DNA of 27,865 nucleotides from a virus. The stretch's first letter is position 1; the number at the start of each line of letters is the position of its first letter. Positions 7,678-14,303 of this stretch are shown here, piece by piece. The stretch lies in the IMG/VR virus record IMGVR_UViG_3300043787_000055, positions 1 through 27,865 of that record. One strand, 5' to 3'. The position numbers and the translations under genes were made by a program. The notes beneath the pieces were generated by a model. It was not told the origin of the DNA, did no database searches, and worked only from the letters and a program-made list of their open reading frames with translations.

Positions 7678-7884
7678 TCAGGCTCCGATCGCGCTAAGCA
7701 GCTCGTCGAATGTTGAGGCGCGGGAAGCCGCAATTCGAGCCTTGATTTCCTTCTTTGAGAAGTGCGGCTTGATCAGCGCGAACAAAAACTTGACTTGGTC
7801 AGCTTCAAAGCTGGCGGGCAGCGCAGTCCAGTCACGCCTATTCTTAACTGCTTCGATTTTCGACTTTGCCCACTCGGTATTCAT
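7678..7884 (-). CDS. 68-residue hypothetical protein
   Basis: MNTEWAKSKIEAVKNRRDW, then FEADQVKFLFALIKPHFSKKEIKARIAASRASTFDELLSAIGA: an all-helical, charged small protein. It is preceded by the shared GCTGGAGAGC leader and one of the best promoters in the window. It stands alone between two promoters, so it is probably its own transcription unit or the head of the cluster. No family recognised. Confidence 0.65.
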   Translation of the reverse strand: MNTEWAKSKIEAVKNRRDWTALPASFEADQVKFLFALIKPHFSKKEIKARIAASRASTFDELLSAIGA

Positions 7885-7889
7885 TTTGT

Positions 7890-7942
7890 GCTCTCCAGCG
7901 ATTAACGTGCATCCTACATAGCACGTCGTACGTACGTGTCAA
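7890..7942 (-). promoter_or_regulatory. Sigma-70-like promoter with extended -10 and leader
   Basis: Minus-strand TTGACA (plus 7937-7942), 16 bp, TGC-TATGTA (plus 7915-7923), then the GCTGGAGAGC leader (plus 7890-7899) before the ATG at 7884. The TGA inside TTGACA is the stop codon of the upstream gene. The spacer contains the repeated CGTACGTACG. It is nearly identical in layout to the promoter at 13441-13493. Confidence 0.65.
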
Positions 7943-8376
7943 GCCCTCTTTTCAATTTTCTTCGAATAGCGCCAAGCCGTATCCGTGTCCATGCGCAGCA
8001 ACCAGGCCAGCTTGCCAATCTCGTACTTGTCGCAGATAGCGTCCCAGTGCGCTACGGCAGCCCGCCCGTTGATCGGCGATGCGGCGATGGCAATCCGTAG
8101 CGCGCTATCCGCTGGCTCACGTGCAGCCGCTAAGACGCGTTCCTTCCGCTTCGTGCGTTCGAAGTCCGTACGTGCTAGCCGTCCGATCATGATCAGGTCG
8201 TCGATCACGCTCGCGAGCAGCCCGCCGCAAAGCTCCGCCAAGTCCATCGGCAAACCCGCCTGTCTGCATTGCGTCGTCAACGTCGGGCTCGCTATCCGTA
8301 CGAGCGGCCTTATCCGCTCAGCGTGCGTGCTAGCCGTCTCTACTGCGATTTGAGGCAGTCTTAAAGCCGGTATCAT
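7939..8376 (-). CDS. Possible DNA-binding regulator
   Basis: 145 residues, transcribed divergently from the replication genes. The body is Ala/Arg-rich and helical; the C-terminal end, KYEIGKLAWLLRMDTDTAWRYSKKIEKR, looks like a helix-turn-helix unit with a basic end. A TATACT hexamer lies only 13 bases before the ATG on the minus strand (plus about 8390-8395), which would give an almost leaderless message as seen for some phage repressors. The location at a divergent control region with operator-like repeats fits a repressor or regulator, but there is no recognised family and the assignment is inference. Confidence 0.6.
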   Translation of the reverse strand: MIPALRLPQIAVETASTHAERIRPLVRIASPTLTTQCRQAGLPMDLAELCGGLLASVIDDLIMIGRLARTDFERTKRKERVLAAAREPADSALRIAIAASPINGRAAVAHWDAICDKYEIGKLAWLLRMDTDTAWRYSKKIEKRA

Positions 8377-8541
8377 CCGTGTGCCTTAGTATACATTTTG
8401 TGCCTACCCCGGTTCTACCTTCCCAAGTGAAGCCCCATCGTAGCAGTGCGGTGCTGAACCCTCAAGGTGTAAGCGCCGCCCATTTTCGTAGATAGAGGGC
8501 GCATTCCAAGGGAATAATTATGGCCTAATAAACAAATATTT

Positions 8542-8624
8542 CGTATATTGTACGGATAACGTATATTGATCAAATAGCATACATTAATGCATACGGATCA
8601 CATAAATGTGATTAGCATATATTG
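8542..8624. repeat. Iteron-like AT-rich repeats
   Basis: CGTATATTG occurs at 8542-8550 and 8560-8568 exactly 18 bp apart; a related GCATACATTAATGC lies at 8577-8590, and GCATATATTG at 8615-8624. The near-regular spacing (18, 17, then 38 bp) resembles iterons or tandem operators. Confidence 0.6.
8597..8612. promoter_or_regulatory. Perfect palindrome, candidate operator
   Basis: ATCACAT-AA-ATGTGAT: 7-bp arms with a 2-bp centre, lying within the iteron-like array 17 bases before the -35 box at 8629. A dimeric regulator, perhaps the product of the 7939-8376 gene, could bind here. Confidence 0.5.
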
Positions 8625-8628
8625 TAGC

Positions 8629-8683
8629 TTGACTAATGTATGACAAAGGCGTTTATGGCGGGTACCAACAAACGCTGGAGAGC
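8629..8683 (+). promoter_or_regulatory. Promoter and GCTGGAGAGC leader for the replication genes
   Basis: TTGACT at 8629-8634, 17-bp spacer, TTTATG at 8652-8657, then the shared leader GCTGGAGAGC at 8674-8683 and ATG at 8689. The -10 is weak, so an activator or different spacing may be involved. Confidence 0.5.
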
Positions 8684-8688
8684 AGAAG

Positions 8689-9567
8689 ATGACCAAACAG
8701 CCTGCCGATCTCAATGACAGCCTCGACGATCTTCTGGACGCGCCAGCCGGCGAAGTTCGCACGGCCATTCATGCTCCCATTGATTACACGCCCAAGGATT
8801 TTTCGGAACCATGCTCGAAGTGCCGCGGGACCGGCCGCTTCGTCAGCTACTCAGGTCGCACGCTCGGTCCGTGCTTCGCCTGCAAAGGCGCCGGCAAGCA
8901 CACGTTCAAGACTTCGCCCGAAGCTCGCGCCAAGGCGCGTATCTCGAAAGCCGACCGGAAAGCACAAGAGGCTCTTGAGTGGGTGGAGCAGCACGCAGCC
9001 GAAATGGCGTGGGTCAATAATGCTGCGGCCCGCGGCTTTGAGTTCGCCGTGTCGCTGCGGGCTGCTCTGACGCAATACCACAGCCTCACGGACGGGCAGC
9101 TCGCCGCTGTTCAGAAACTAATGGCCCGCGATGCCGAGCGGGCTGCAGAACGCGCCGCGACCGCCCCCGTCGTCGAGACGGCCGGCGTTGACCGCCTCAA
9201 GGCTGCTTTCGATTTCGCGATCTCCAAAGCCGCCGAGAAGGGCCGCGGCTTTCGCAATCCGCGCATCACGATCGGCGGTGCTGTCATCAGCCCGGCTGGT
9301 GCAAACTCCAAGAACCCGGGCGCGCTTTACGTTAAGTCCGGCGGCGAATACCTTGGCAAGATCGCATCGGGCCGGTTTTTCGCCGCCCGCGAATGCACCC
9401 CGGAACAAGAGAAGAAGATCTTGGCTTTCGTCGCCGACCCGGAGGCCGCTGCCAAGGCGTACGGGCAAGAAACCGGCGTCTGCTGCATTTGCAACGCCAC
9501 CCTGACGAACAAGGAAAGCATCGAAGCCGGCATAGGCCCGATCTGCGGCTCCAGGTTCGGGTGGTGA
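8689..9567 (+). CDS. Zinc-finger protein with DnaJ-type CxxCxGxG and DUF6011-like end
   Basis: 292 residues. Two DnaJ-like CxxCxGxG motifs near residues 43-65 (CSKCRGTG, CFACKGAG) should bind one zinc ion. A middle helical region, rich in Ala and charged residues, spans about 75-170. The C-terminus has CCICNATLTNKESIEAGIGP then C, matching the DUF6011 pattern of Cys-X2-Cys, Leu-Thr, GIGP-X-C. The protein resembles zinc-binding phage proteins near replication genes; a nucleic-acid-binding role is likely but not known. First gene of the rightward replication operon, directly under the 8629 promoter. Confidence 0.75.
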   Translation: MTKQPADLNDSLDDLLDAPAGEVRTAIHAPIDYTPKDFSEPCSKCRGTGRFVSYSGRTLGPCFACKGAGKHTFKTSPEARAKARISKADRKAQEALEWVEQHAAEMAWVNNAAARGFEFAVSLRAALTQYHSLTDGQLAAVQKLMARDAERAAERAATAPVVETAGVDRLKAAFDFAISKAAEKGRGFRNPRITIGGAVISPAGANSKNPGALYVKSGGEYLGKIASGRFFAARECTPEQEKKILAFVADPEAAAKAYGQETGVCCICNATLTNKESIEAGIGPICGSRFGW

Positions 9568-9568
9568 C

Positions 9569-9721
9569 ATGCACCAGGCAATAGGCCTCGGCCTCCTGAT
9601 CTACCTCATTGCGTTCGCATTCGGCGAGCGCACTGCCCGCGTCGTTGTTGGTGCTGTACTGATCATTGGAGTATTGGCGTTCGCGTACGTCATGCTCCGA
9701 CTTATGGAAGGAACGATCTAA
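9569..9721 (+). CDS. 50-residue two-helix membrane protein
   Basis: Not large enough for usual gene calling, but it fits between its neighbours exactly: its ATG follows the previous stop by one base and its TAA shares the A of the next ATG. Helix 1 covers about residues 4-18 (AIGLGLLIYLIAFAF), a charged GERTAR turn follows, and helix 2 covers about 25-44 (VVVGAVLIIGVLAFAYVML). Holin-like in shape; function unknown. Confidence 0.65.
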   Translation: MHQAIGLGLLIYLIAFAFGERTARVVVGAVLIIGVLAFAYVMLRLMEGTI

Positions 9722-10221
9722 TGCCAAGCAAAGAAGGCTGGACGCACGAATGCGACCACGAAAAGATCACGCTAGGCCGCAAGCAATACCGCAACATGGA
9801 AGAGTGGACGCGGCCTTGCGGCGTATGCGGTAACCCGTTTTCCATTTTTGTGCGTACGAATGCCACGGCGATCAATTCGTCATTCGGCTTGAAGACATGC
9901 AAGGAACACCGCGGCCAAAAGCTCGGCACGGCGGGTACCGCTGTCTTCGAGCAGCACGAGGAACTTGAACGCCTGCGCGAGTGGGAAGAAGTATTCCACC
10001 GCGCGCTCAGGCTCGTGCAGAAGAAACTCGGCCCCCACGCAACGATGTCCAAGATGGACGAACATATCGCGTTGCTGATCGAGGCGGCTGACGAAGTTTT
10101 CACCGAGGCTACCAGGATGCGCGCCGAGCTCGCGAAATACGAGCTGCAACCGGCTATGGTAGAGGCACAAAAGGTAACCGCTATGAATGGTGCCTTGCCA
10201 AACAAGATGCCTTGGGAATAA
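9721..10221 (+). CDS. Zn-binding hypothetical protein ending in KMPWE
   Basis: 166 residues. An N-terminal His/Cys region (HECDHEK, CGVCGNPF, CKEH between residues 10 and 62) could bind zinc. A coiled-coil-like helical region from about 78 onward (EELERLREWEEVFHRAL...) follows. The last five residues are KMPWE, the tag shared with the primase-helicase and others. Coupled to the membrane protein upstream by a one-base overlap and followed by a hairpin. Function unknown. Confidence 0.7.
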   Translation: MPSKEGWTHECDHEKITLGRKQYRNMEEWTRPCGVCGNPFSIFVRTNATAINSSFGLKTCKEHRGQKLGTAGTAVFEQHEELERLREWEEVFHRALRLVQKKLGPHATMSKMDEHIALLIEAADEVFTEATRMRAELAKYELQPAMVEAQKVTAMNGALPNKMPWE

Positions 10222-10226
10222 ATAAA

Positions 10227-10260
10227 AGTCCCGGCGCAGGGCTCAATCTGCGCCGGGGCT
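10227..10260. terminator. Strong hairpin between the Zn protein and the primase
   Basis: Stem CCCGGCGCA / TGCGCCGGG (10230-10238 with 10249-10257), extended by three more pairs including a G-U, loop of 10. The plus-strand side has no U-tract, while the minus-strand side is followed by ACTTTTATTTATT. It may attenuate the rightward transcript or stop antisense transcription. Confidence 0.5.
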
Positions 10261-10289
10261 GATAGACTACACTCTCGATCGGGACGAGA

Positions 10290-12383
10290 ATGCTGTTCAT
10301 AGATAGCCAAGAAAAGCTGCGGCTGCAAGATGCAGGTACGCAACCATTTCCTGCCACAATTCAAGAATTTTGGAACGCCGCAGTACAGCGCGGCTTGTTC
10401 CCGCTGTCGATCGCGCGGGGCTCGAAGGCCCCTATAGGAGAAGGCTGGAATGCTTGGACCAATCCCATTTCACATCCTGGCGCAGGCAGCGTTGGCTTAC
10501 GTTGCGGCGATGGCGGTCTTACCGCCTTTGACGTTGATAAATCCGACCCCGATAGCGCAGCCCGTTTGCTGGGCGCCTTTCGGAGTGTACTTGGTCCGAA
10601 TACGGCTATTCGCTGGGGGCGAAGACCACGTTTTCTTATACCGTTCTACCTAACCGACGCGCCCGTACAAGGGCGTACGTTCACATTTCCGGACGGCGAC
10701 AAGCTTCAGCTCATGGGCGGACAATTCGTCGCCTTTGGCCCCCACAAAGACACCGGAGAAAATTATGCCTGGGAAAATTGGGATGCAGAGTGGCCGCGTC
10801 TCAACACAACACAATTGCAGGACGTACTGTCTCGTGTGCCTACGATGGCGGGAACGTCTCTGCGTTTTGGGGCGGATCACGAAACGGCAACGCCTGACGA
10901 ACTCGCGGAAGCAATCCCGCAAACACAAGACGAATGGCAAGCCGGCCGCGACGCCGCTTGCCGATACCTCGGGCTGCTCAAGCAAGAGCTGACCGGGAAG
11001 CACGAGGGCCGCGGTTCTACGATCTTTGGTATCGTCGGCGTACTGAAGTTCGCCGAGCTGCACGGCATGTGCACGCGCGACGAAATCGAAAACGCGATCA
11101 TTGAAGCCGGCCATCATCTTGACGAAGGCCTGGGCGGTCGTACGCTTCGTGAAGAGATCGAACGTCACAACGATTTGCCGGTGTTACGCGGCAACCTGAT
11201 CATGGGCGCCATCATCGCGCGCCGAACGATGCTGCAAGGGCTGAATGATGCGCAAACCCTGCCGATGCTGGTTTCGCGTACAGGCTTTGAAATCTCGCTG
11301 GAGGACAGTACCGATGAATTACCGTGGCTGCTATACCAACGTATCTTATGCGGCGAGGTCCATTTTTTTACAGGGCACAGTGGCGCCGGAAAGTCTACCG
11401 TCGTCAGTGACATGGCTGTACACCTTCTCACCGGGCGTTCATGGCTCGATAGTGATGTTGAACGTACCGACGGTCATGTTTTGTGGGTGGCCGCTGAAGA
11501 CGATTACAGCACAGAACGACGCGTGCGGCACTTACTCAGACAAGAACCAAACGCCTCCGATTTGGCAGCTCGATTTCACTTAATCCGCGGCGTAGCCGAA
11601 CCGCTGGCCTTCGAGTTGCAATGCATCGCACAAGTCCAGGCCATGGCTGCCATGGGCAAGCGTGTAGATCTGATCGTGGTGGACACGTGGGGCGCCTCGG
11701 GGCTGTGCTTTGCCGACAATGATACCGAAAAAGTTCTCAAGGCCATGTTTGTCCTGAAAAACATCGCCAAGCGCACGGGCGCCGCTGAGATCGTGACCGA
11801 CCATTTGCCGCTCGGAAACGAGGACGCATGGCAGAAGGGTAACGGCGCCAAATCAGGGCAGGCCGGGTTTCTGTATCGCGTCACCGCCGGCAAGGAAGAT
11901 CAGGTATCGATCGATTGCGGCAAGGCACGCGGCGCCCCGAAGGCGAGAAGCTATGCCGGCAAAATCATTTCCGAGAACTATGGGCAGGACAGTAAGGGAC
12001 GTACGACGACCGTGAACGTGTTTAAGCGTCAGGCGCCGAAGGAGCAGCGCGAACAAAGCGCCGTGATGCACCTGGCCGCTGCCTTGCCTGGCGCCGTCAC
12101 GGGCGGCATGAATGCCTTGCGTGACGGCCAAATTGTATCCTTTGACAGCGTAGCCGGCGAGATCGGCCACAGCGTCAAGGGCGAAAAGCCCGAATACGTC
12201 GTCAACCGCGACGCCGCCCAAAGAATGTTCGACAAAGACGGTTTGAAACTCTTGATTGACACGGGACACTTACGTACACTGCATGGGCAGCCGTTCCTGT
12301 TCGTGTTCGCGCCGGGTGGCGTGGCGAAACCGGAGCTGTTGATGCCTTGGGCTTTTATGGGAGTGAAGATGCCATGGGAGTAA
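10290..12383 (+). CDS. Prim-Pol primase / RepA-like helicase fusion
   Basis: 697-residue replication protein. The N-terminal domain (about 20-185) is a bifunctional primase-polymerase type: FDVD near residues 80-83 supplies the metal-binding aspartates, and LMGGQFVAFGPHKDTG (about 138-155) matches the conserved GG-H block. A linker follows, then a RecA-fold AAA_25/RepA-like helicase: Walker A GHSGAGKS at about 361-368, Walker B VDLIVVDTWG at about 459-468, and DHLPLG as a sensor-like segment. It should prime and unwind DNA at the phage fork. The C-terminus carries two copies of the PW signature (LLMPWAFMGVKMPWE), the last forming the final residues and overlapping the next start codon. Confidence 0.88.
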   Translation: MLFIDSQEKLRLQDAGTQPFPATIQEFWNAAVQRGLFPLSIARGSKAPIGEGWNAWTNPISHPGAGSVGLRCGDGGLTAFDVDKSDPDSAARLLGAFRSVLGPNTAIRWGRRPRFLIPFYLTDAPVQGRTFTFPDGDKLQLMGGQFVAFGPHKDTGENYAWENWDAEWPRLNTTQLQDVLSRVPTMAGTSLRFGADHETATPDELAEAIPQTQDEWQAGRDAACRYLGLLKQELTGKHEGRGSTIFGIVGVLKFAELHGMCTRDEIENAIIEAGHHLDEGLGGRTLREEIERHNDLPVLRGNLIMGAIIARRTMLQGLNDAQTLPMLVSRTGFEISLEDSTDELPWLLYQRILCGEVHFFTGHSGAGKSTVVSDMAVHLLTGRSWLDSDVERTDGHVLWVAAEDDYSTERRVRHLLRQEPNASDLAARFHLIRGVAEPLAFELQCIAQVQAMAAMGKRVDLIVVDTWGASGLCFADNDTEKVLKAMFVLKNIAKRTGAAEIVTDHLPLGNEDAWQKGNGAKSGQAGFLYRVTAGKEDQVSIDCGKARGAPKARSYAGKIISENYGQDSKGRTTTVNVFKRQAPKEQREQSAVMHLAAALPGAVTGGMNALRDGQIVSFDSVAGEIGHSVKGEKPEYVVNRDAAQRMFDKDGLKLLIDTGHLRTLHGQPFLFVFAPGGVAKPELLMPWAFMGVKMPWE
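12365..12383 (+). repeat. 19-bp direct repeat, copy 1
   Basis: GAAGATGCCATGGGAGTAA encodes the primase end KMPWE plus stop and, in another frame, the start of the next gene (ATGGGAGTA). An identical copy lies 205 bp downstream at 12570-12588. Confidence 0.9.
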
Positions 12384-12565
12384 CACATACGTACGCTTTG
12401 TTGCCAGTAAGCAAAGCAACATACGACGAGATCGCGGCTACGCTTAGAGCTGCAGAATACGATCATGTTTTTGGCGATGACGGCGAGATTGACATGCACG
12501 GCATCGCGCTTGTAATCGAGAAGCCGCCAGCTCCGATCGACCCTACAAAATCGTCACTAAAATGA
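12374..12565 (+). CDS. 63-residue hypothetical protein
   Basis: Starts inside the primase PWE codons (CC-ATG-GGA) with a GGAG about 11 bases ahead. MGVTHTYALLPVSKATYDEIAATLRAAEYDHVF, then DGEIDMHGIAL: an alpha/beta small protein of the kind common in phage early regions. Its ending (PPAPIDPTKSSLK) overlaps an eight-codon ORF encoding MNAKMPWE. Function unknown. Confidence 0.65.
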   Translation: MGVTHTYALLPVSKATYDEIAATLRAAEYDHVFGDDGEIDMHGIALVIEKPPAPIDPTKSSLK

Positions 12566-12588
12566 ATGCGAAGATGCCATGGGAGTAA
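12562..12588 (+). CDS. Eight-residue mini-ORF MNAKMPWE
   Basis: ATG AAT GCG AAG ATG CCA TGG GAG TAA, starting within the ATGA overlap of the previous stop. It consists of little more than the PWE tag. It may be a relic of a truncated gene end, a duplicated coupling cassette for the following gene, or a real peptide. Confidence 0.3.
   Translation: MNAKMPWE
12570..12588 (+). repeat. 19-bp direct repeat, copy 2
   Basis: Identical to 12365-12383. It again places KMPWE-stop over the start codon of the following gene (ATGGGAGTA at 12579). A diverged relative lies at 10203-10221. Confidence 0.9.
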
Positions 12589-12854
12589 GTTTTCCGTACT
12601 ATGGCGAAGATTTCTGCCTCGTGCACGGACGCGAAGCGATGCGCTCGCAAATGGGCAACCCGATTGCATTCTGCGAAGCTTGCGAAGAGGACAAAACAGT
12701 ACCTAGGGGACAGAACGGGGTTTGCGCATGCGGTCGCGAGACGATGGACGGCGTACGCTGTAAGTACGGCGCCACGCATCAGCCGCTCTTGCGCATGCCG
12801 TGGTATCAGCCGAAACGAGAACCTGAGAAGGAGAAATTTCCGTGGGAAAATTAG
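12579..12854 (+). CDS. Cys-rich hypothetical protein ending in KFPWEN
   Basis: 91 residues. Four or more cysteines in paired arrangement (CLVHG, CEACEED, CACGRET, VRCKYG) suggest one zinc-binding site. The end contains two signature motifs, LRMPWYQPKREP and KFPWEN, before the stop. Its last codons contain the GTG start of the next gene. Function unknown; the double tag mirrors the primase C-terminus. Confidence 0.65.
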   Translation: MGVSFPYYGEDFCLVHGREAMRSQMGNPIAFCEACEEDKTVPRGQNGVCACGRETMDGVRCKYGATHQPLLRMPWYQPKREPEKEKFPWEN

Positions 12855-13138
12855 AAGATCTAACGGCTGAGATTTTCGAGCTAGAGCAGCAGCTATCTGC
12901 CAAGTGCGAAGAGCGGCACGCGCTGTACATTTCTGAATTACCCTGGAAAATAGGCGATATCGTTCGCATGACGAGAAGCTGTTACGGCTGTGCTGCCGGC
13001 AGTCTTTGGAAGATTGTCGGTTTCTACGATCCTAGTGCGGGTTGGGCGCGAGCAGTCAGCCAGAAAAAAGACGGCTCATGGGGCGTACGAAAGAAGATAC
13101 TATTCGGTAATTTTGAAGTCGTCGACAGTGGCATCTGA
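12842..13138 (+). CDS. Hypothetical protein, coiled coil plus beta domain
   Basis: 98 residues with a GTG start embedded in the upstream PWE codons (CC-GTG-GGA). GKLEDLTAEIFELEQQLSAKCEE is a coiled coil, then SELPWKIGDIVRM leads into a beta-rich part with SLWKIVGFYD, resembling small regulatory barrels. It overlaps both its neighbours. No family recognised. Confidence 0.6.
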   Translation: MGKLEDLTAEIFELEQQLSAKCEERHALYISELPWKIGDIVRMTRSCYGCAAGSLWKIVGFYDPSAGWARAVSQKKDGSWGVRKKILFGNFEVVDSGI

Positions 13139-13454
13139 GCTAGCGAAGCGTTTCCCCTGGGAACCGGCACCGCTTCCTGAAACCGTGGCGTTGCTGCAAC
13201 GTGATTTCGCGTACGCCGTACGCATGACCGCCGTAGTCGTGCACTCGAACCGGCCAGAGTTTCAAATTTGCGTGAACACGGCGCGGGGCCAGATCGTGCC
13301 GCGCGGGGAGTGCAGATTTACGGACGGCAGCACGATCGAGCTGCAGGACGTTGGCATGCCGCAGGTTGGCTGCTCCGAAATGTCAGTACGCGAGCTTATG
13401 GACCATGTTTGGAATATTGCAAGAAATCTCGAATTGACGCTTGACAGTCTCTAA
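13128..13454 (+). CDS. 108-residue protein with N-terminal KRFPWEP
   Basis: GTG start at 13128 overlaps the previous stop; the longer frame to 12990 lies inside the neighbour gene. The N-terminus is MASELAKRFPWEPAPLPE, then a beta-rich body (TAVVVHSNRPEFQICV, SMSV-like C-terminal helix RELMDHVWNIARNLELTLDSL). The PWE signature at the amino end matches that of 38-280. Function unknown. Confidence 0.65.
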   Translation: MASELAKRFPWEPAPLPETVALLQRDFAYAVRMTAVVVHSNRPEFQICVNTARGQIVPRGECRFTDGSTIELQDVGMPQVGCSEMSVRELMDHVWNIARNLELTLDSL

Positions 13455-13493
13455 GAACGTGCTATGTACGTACATCAACAACCGCTGGAGAGC
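13441..13493 (+). promoter_or_regulatory. Sigma-70-like promoter with palindrome and leader
   Basis: TTGACA 13441-13446, 16 bp, TGC-TATGTA with the -10 at 13463-13468, overlapping the palindrome ATGTACGTACAT (13464-13475), then the GCTGGAGAGC leader (13484-13493) before ATG 13497. Nearly the same element as at 7890-7942. Confidence 0.7.
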
Positions 13494-13496
13494 GCC

Positions 13497-13646
13497 ATGC
13501 CCCTAACCAAGTCCCAACTTTTCGCCCACGCCCACGCAATCACCCGCATGAAGAGCGTCACGCACTTCGGCGGCTACCAGAAGGCCTTCGCCTTGGTGCT
13601 GCGCCAATGCTACGCCGAGAAGCTGGTCCACGGGTGGAACGTCTGA
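13497..13646 (+). CDS. 49-residue hypothetical protein
   Basis: Start set by the GCTGGAGAGC leader. MPLTKSQLFAHAHAITRMK, then GGYQKAFALVLRQCYAEKL: helical and similar in style to small phage proteins containing F..AH and YQ.AF.L.L. First gene under the 13441 promoter. Function unknown. Confidence 0.65.
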   Translation: MPLTKSQLFAHAHAITRMKSVTHFGGYQKAFALVLRQCYAEKLVHGWNV

Positions 13647-13846
13647 TGACCGCGTATGTCGCAGCATGGTTACTCGTTTACTCATGGACAGATTGTGGGA
13701 GTGGCTGGTCATGCGTACGCGTAGAGAACGTCGTACCCGGCATCGCTACAGAAGACGATTGTCAGGCACTTGGAAAAAATTTGACCGCTAACGATAAAGA
13801 CAGACCAAAGTTTAAATGCGTATCTTACGCGAGTGCGGGCCGATGA
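13646..13846 (+). CDS. 66-residue Cys-rich protein with hydrophobic N-terminus
   Basis: Start at 13646 shares a TGATG overlap with the previous gene. Hydrophobic MTAYVAAWLLVYSW could act as a short export or anchor segment, followed by cysteines at DCGSGWSC, DDCQALG and KCVSY, suggesting disulfide bonds outside the cytoplasm. Ends in an ATGA overlap with the next gene. Function unknown. Confidence 0.6.
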   Translation: MTAYVAAWLLVYSWTDCGSGWSCVRVENVVPGIATEDDCQALGKNLTANDKDRPKFKCVSYASAGR

Positions 13847-13974
13847 CAACCGTTTGGGTCTACTTCCACGGTGACGGCTCCGTCACCATCTTCGCAACCG
13901 AGCTCGCGGCGCTCCGCTGGTTTTCCGTGTACGATCTGGAAGGCGTCGCCTTCGAACATAAGGTGGTATCGTGA
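13843..13974 (+). CDS. 43-residue hypothetical protein
   Basis: MTTVWVYFHGDGSVTIFATELAA, then WFSVYDLEGVAFEHKVVS. Beta-strand pattern. Linked by ATGA and GTGA overlaps to the genes on either side, which supports translation despite the size. No family recognised. Confidence 0.55.
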   Translation: MTTVWVYFHGDGSVTIFATELAALRWFSVYDLEGVAFEHKVVS

Positions 13975-14231
13975 ATACTTTGAAAAAAGTTGAGAAATAC
14001 TCTGAGGCAGAGCGAGAAAATATTCGCGCCTGCGCCCGAAATCCAGGTCCAAGTTTTCGAGACGATGCAGTCAAATCGCATCACAGCATGCTTTCTCGTG
14101 TTCGTTTAAAACGCACTCAATTGCCGTACGGCGACGTATATTTCGAGTTCATGCGAGAGATTGACAGTCTTTGTCCGGATTATGGATTGAGGGCATCGTA
14201 TCGTCGACGAATTGTAAGCGGAGAAAGCTAG
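13971..14231 (+). CDS. 86-residue basic hypothetical protein
   Basis: GTG start overlapping the upstream stop. MNTLKKVEKYSEAERENIRACARN, then basic helical sequence with KSHHSMLSRVRLKRTQLP and the end RASYRRRIVSGES. High Arg/Lys content suggests nucleic-acid contact. The next ATG follows directly after its TAG. Confidence 0.6.
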   Translation: MNTLKKVEKYSEAERENIRACARNPGPSFRDDAVKSHHSMLSRVRLKRTQLPYGDVYFEFMREIDSLCPDYGLRASYRRRIVSGES

Positions 14232-14303
14232 ATGACCCTTGACCTCAAGATTTCCTTGGCACTAGCATTCGTCGGCGCCTTCATTGTGGTGTGTCTGCTG
14301 TGA
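14232..14303 (+). CDS. 23-residue membrane peptide
   Basis: MTLDLKISLALAFVGAFIVV then CLL: a single hydrophobic helix. ATG directly follows the previous stop, and its own stop overlaps the next GTG start (GTGA). Tight packing on both sides makes it a credible gene. Confidence 0.5.
   Translation: MTLDLKISLALAFVGAFIVVCLL

Larger units (their letters stand above)
8377..8688. other. Divergent control region without genes
   Basis: 312 bases between the leftward putative regulator and the rightward replication genes. The left part (8377-8510) is ordinary in composition. From about 8515 to 8640 the DNA becomes strikingly AT-rich and carries repeated CGTATATTG-like elements and a perfect palindrome. 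The right part holds the promoter and leader of the 8689 gene. Plausible roles are operator array, replication origin, or both. Confidence 0.7.

Noticed and set aside
8597-8612. CRP binding site
   Set aside because: The arms read TCACA-N4-TGTGA, the reverse order of the CRP consensus TGTGA-N6-TCACA, so it is listed only as a generic operator candidate.
10215-10268. TTG-start mini-ORF after the KMPWE stop at 10221
   Set aside because: Sixteen codons running through the hairpin, no ribosome-binding site of its own and no conservation evidence.
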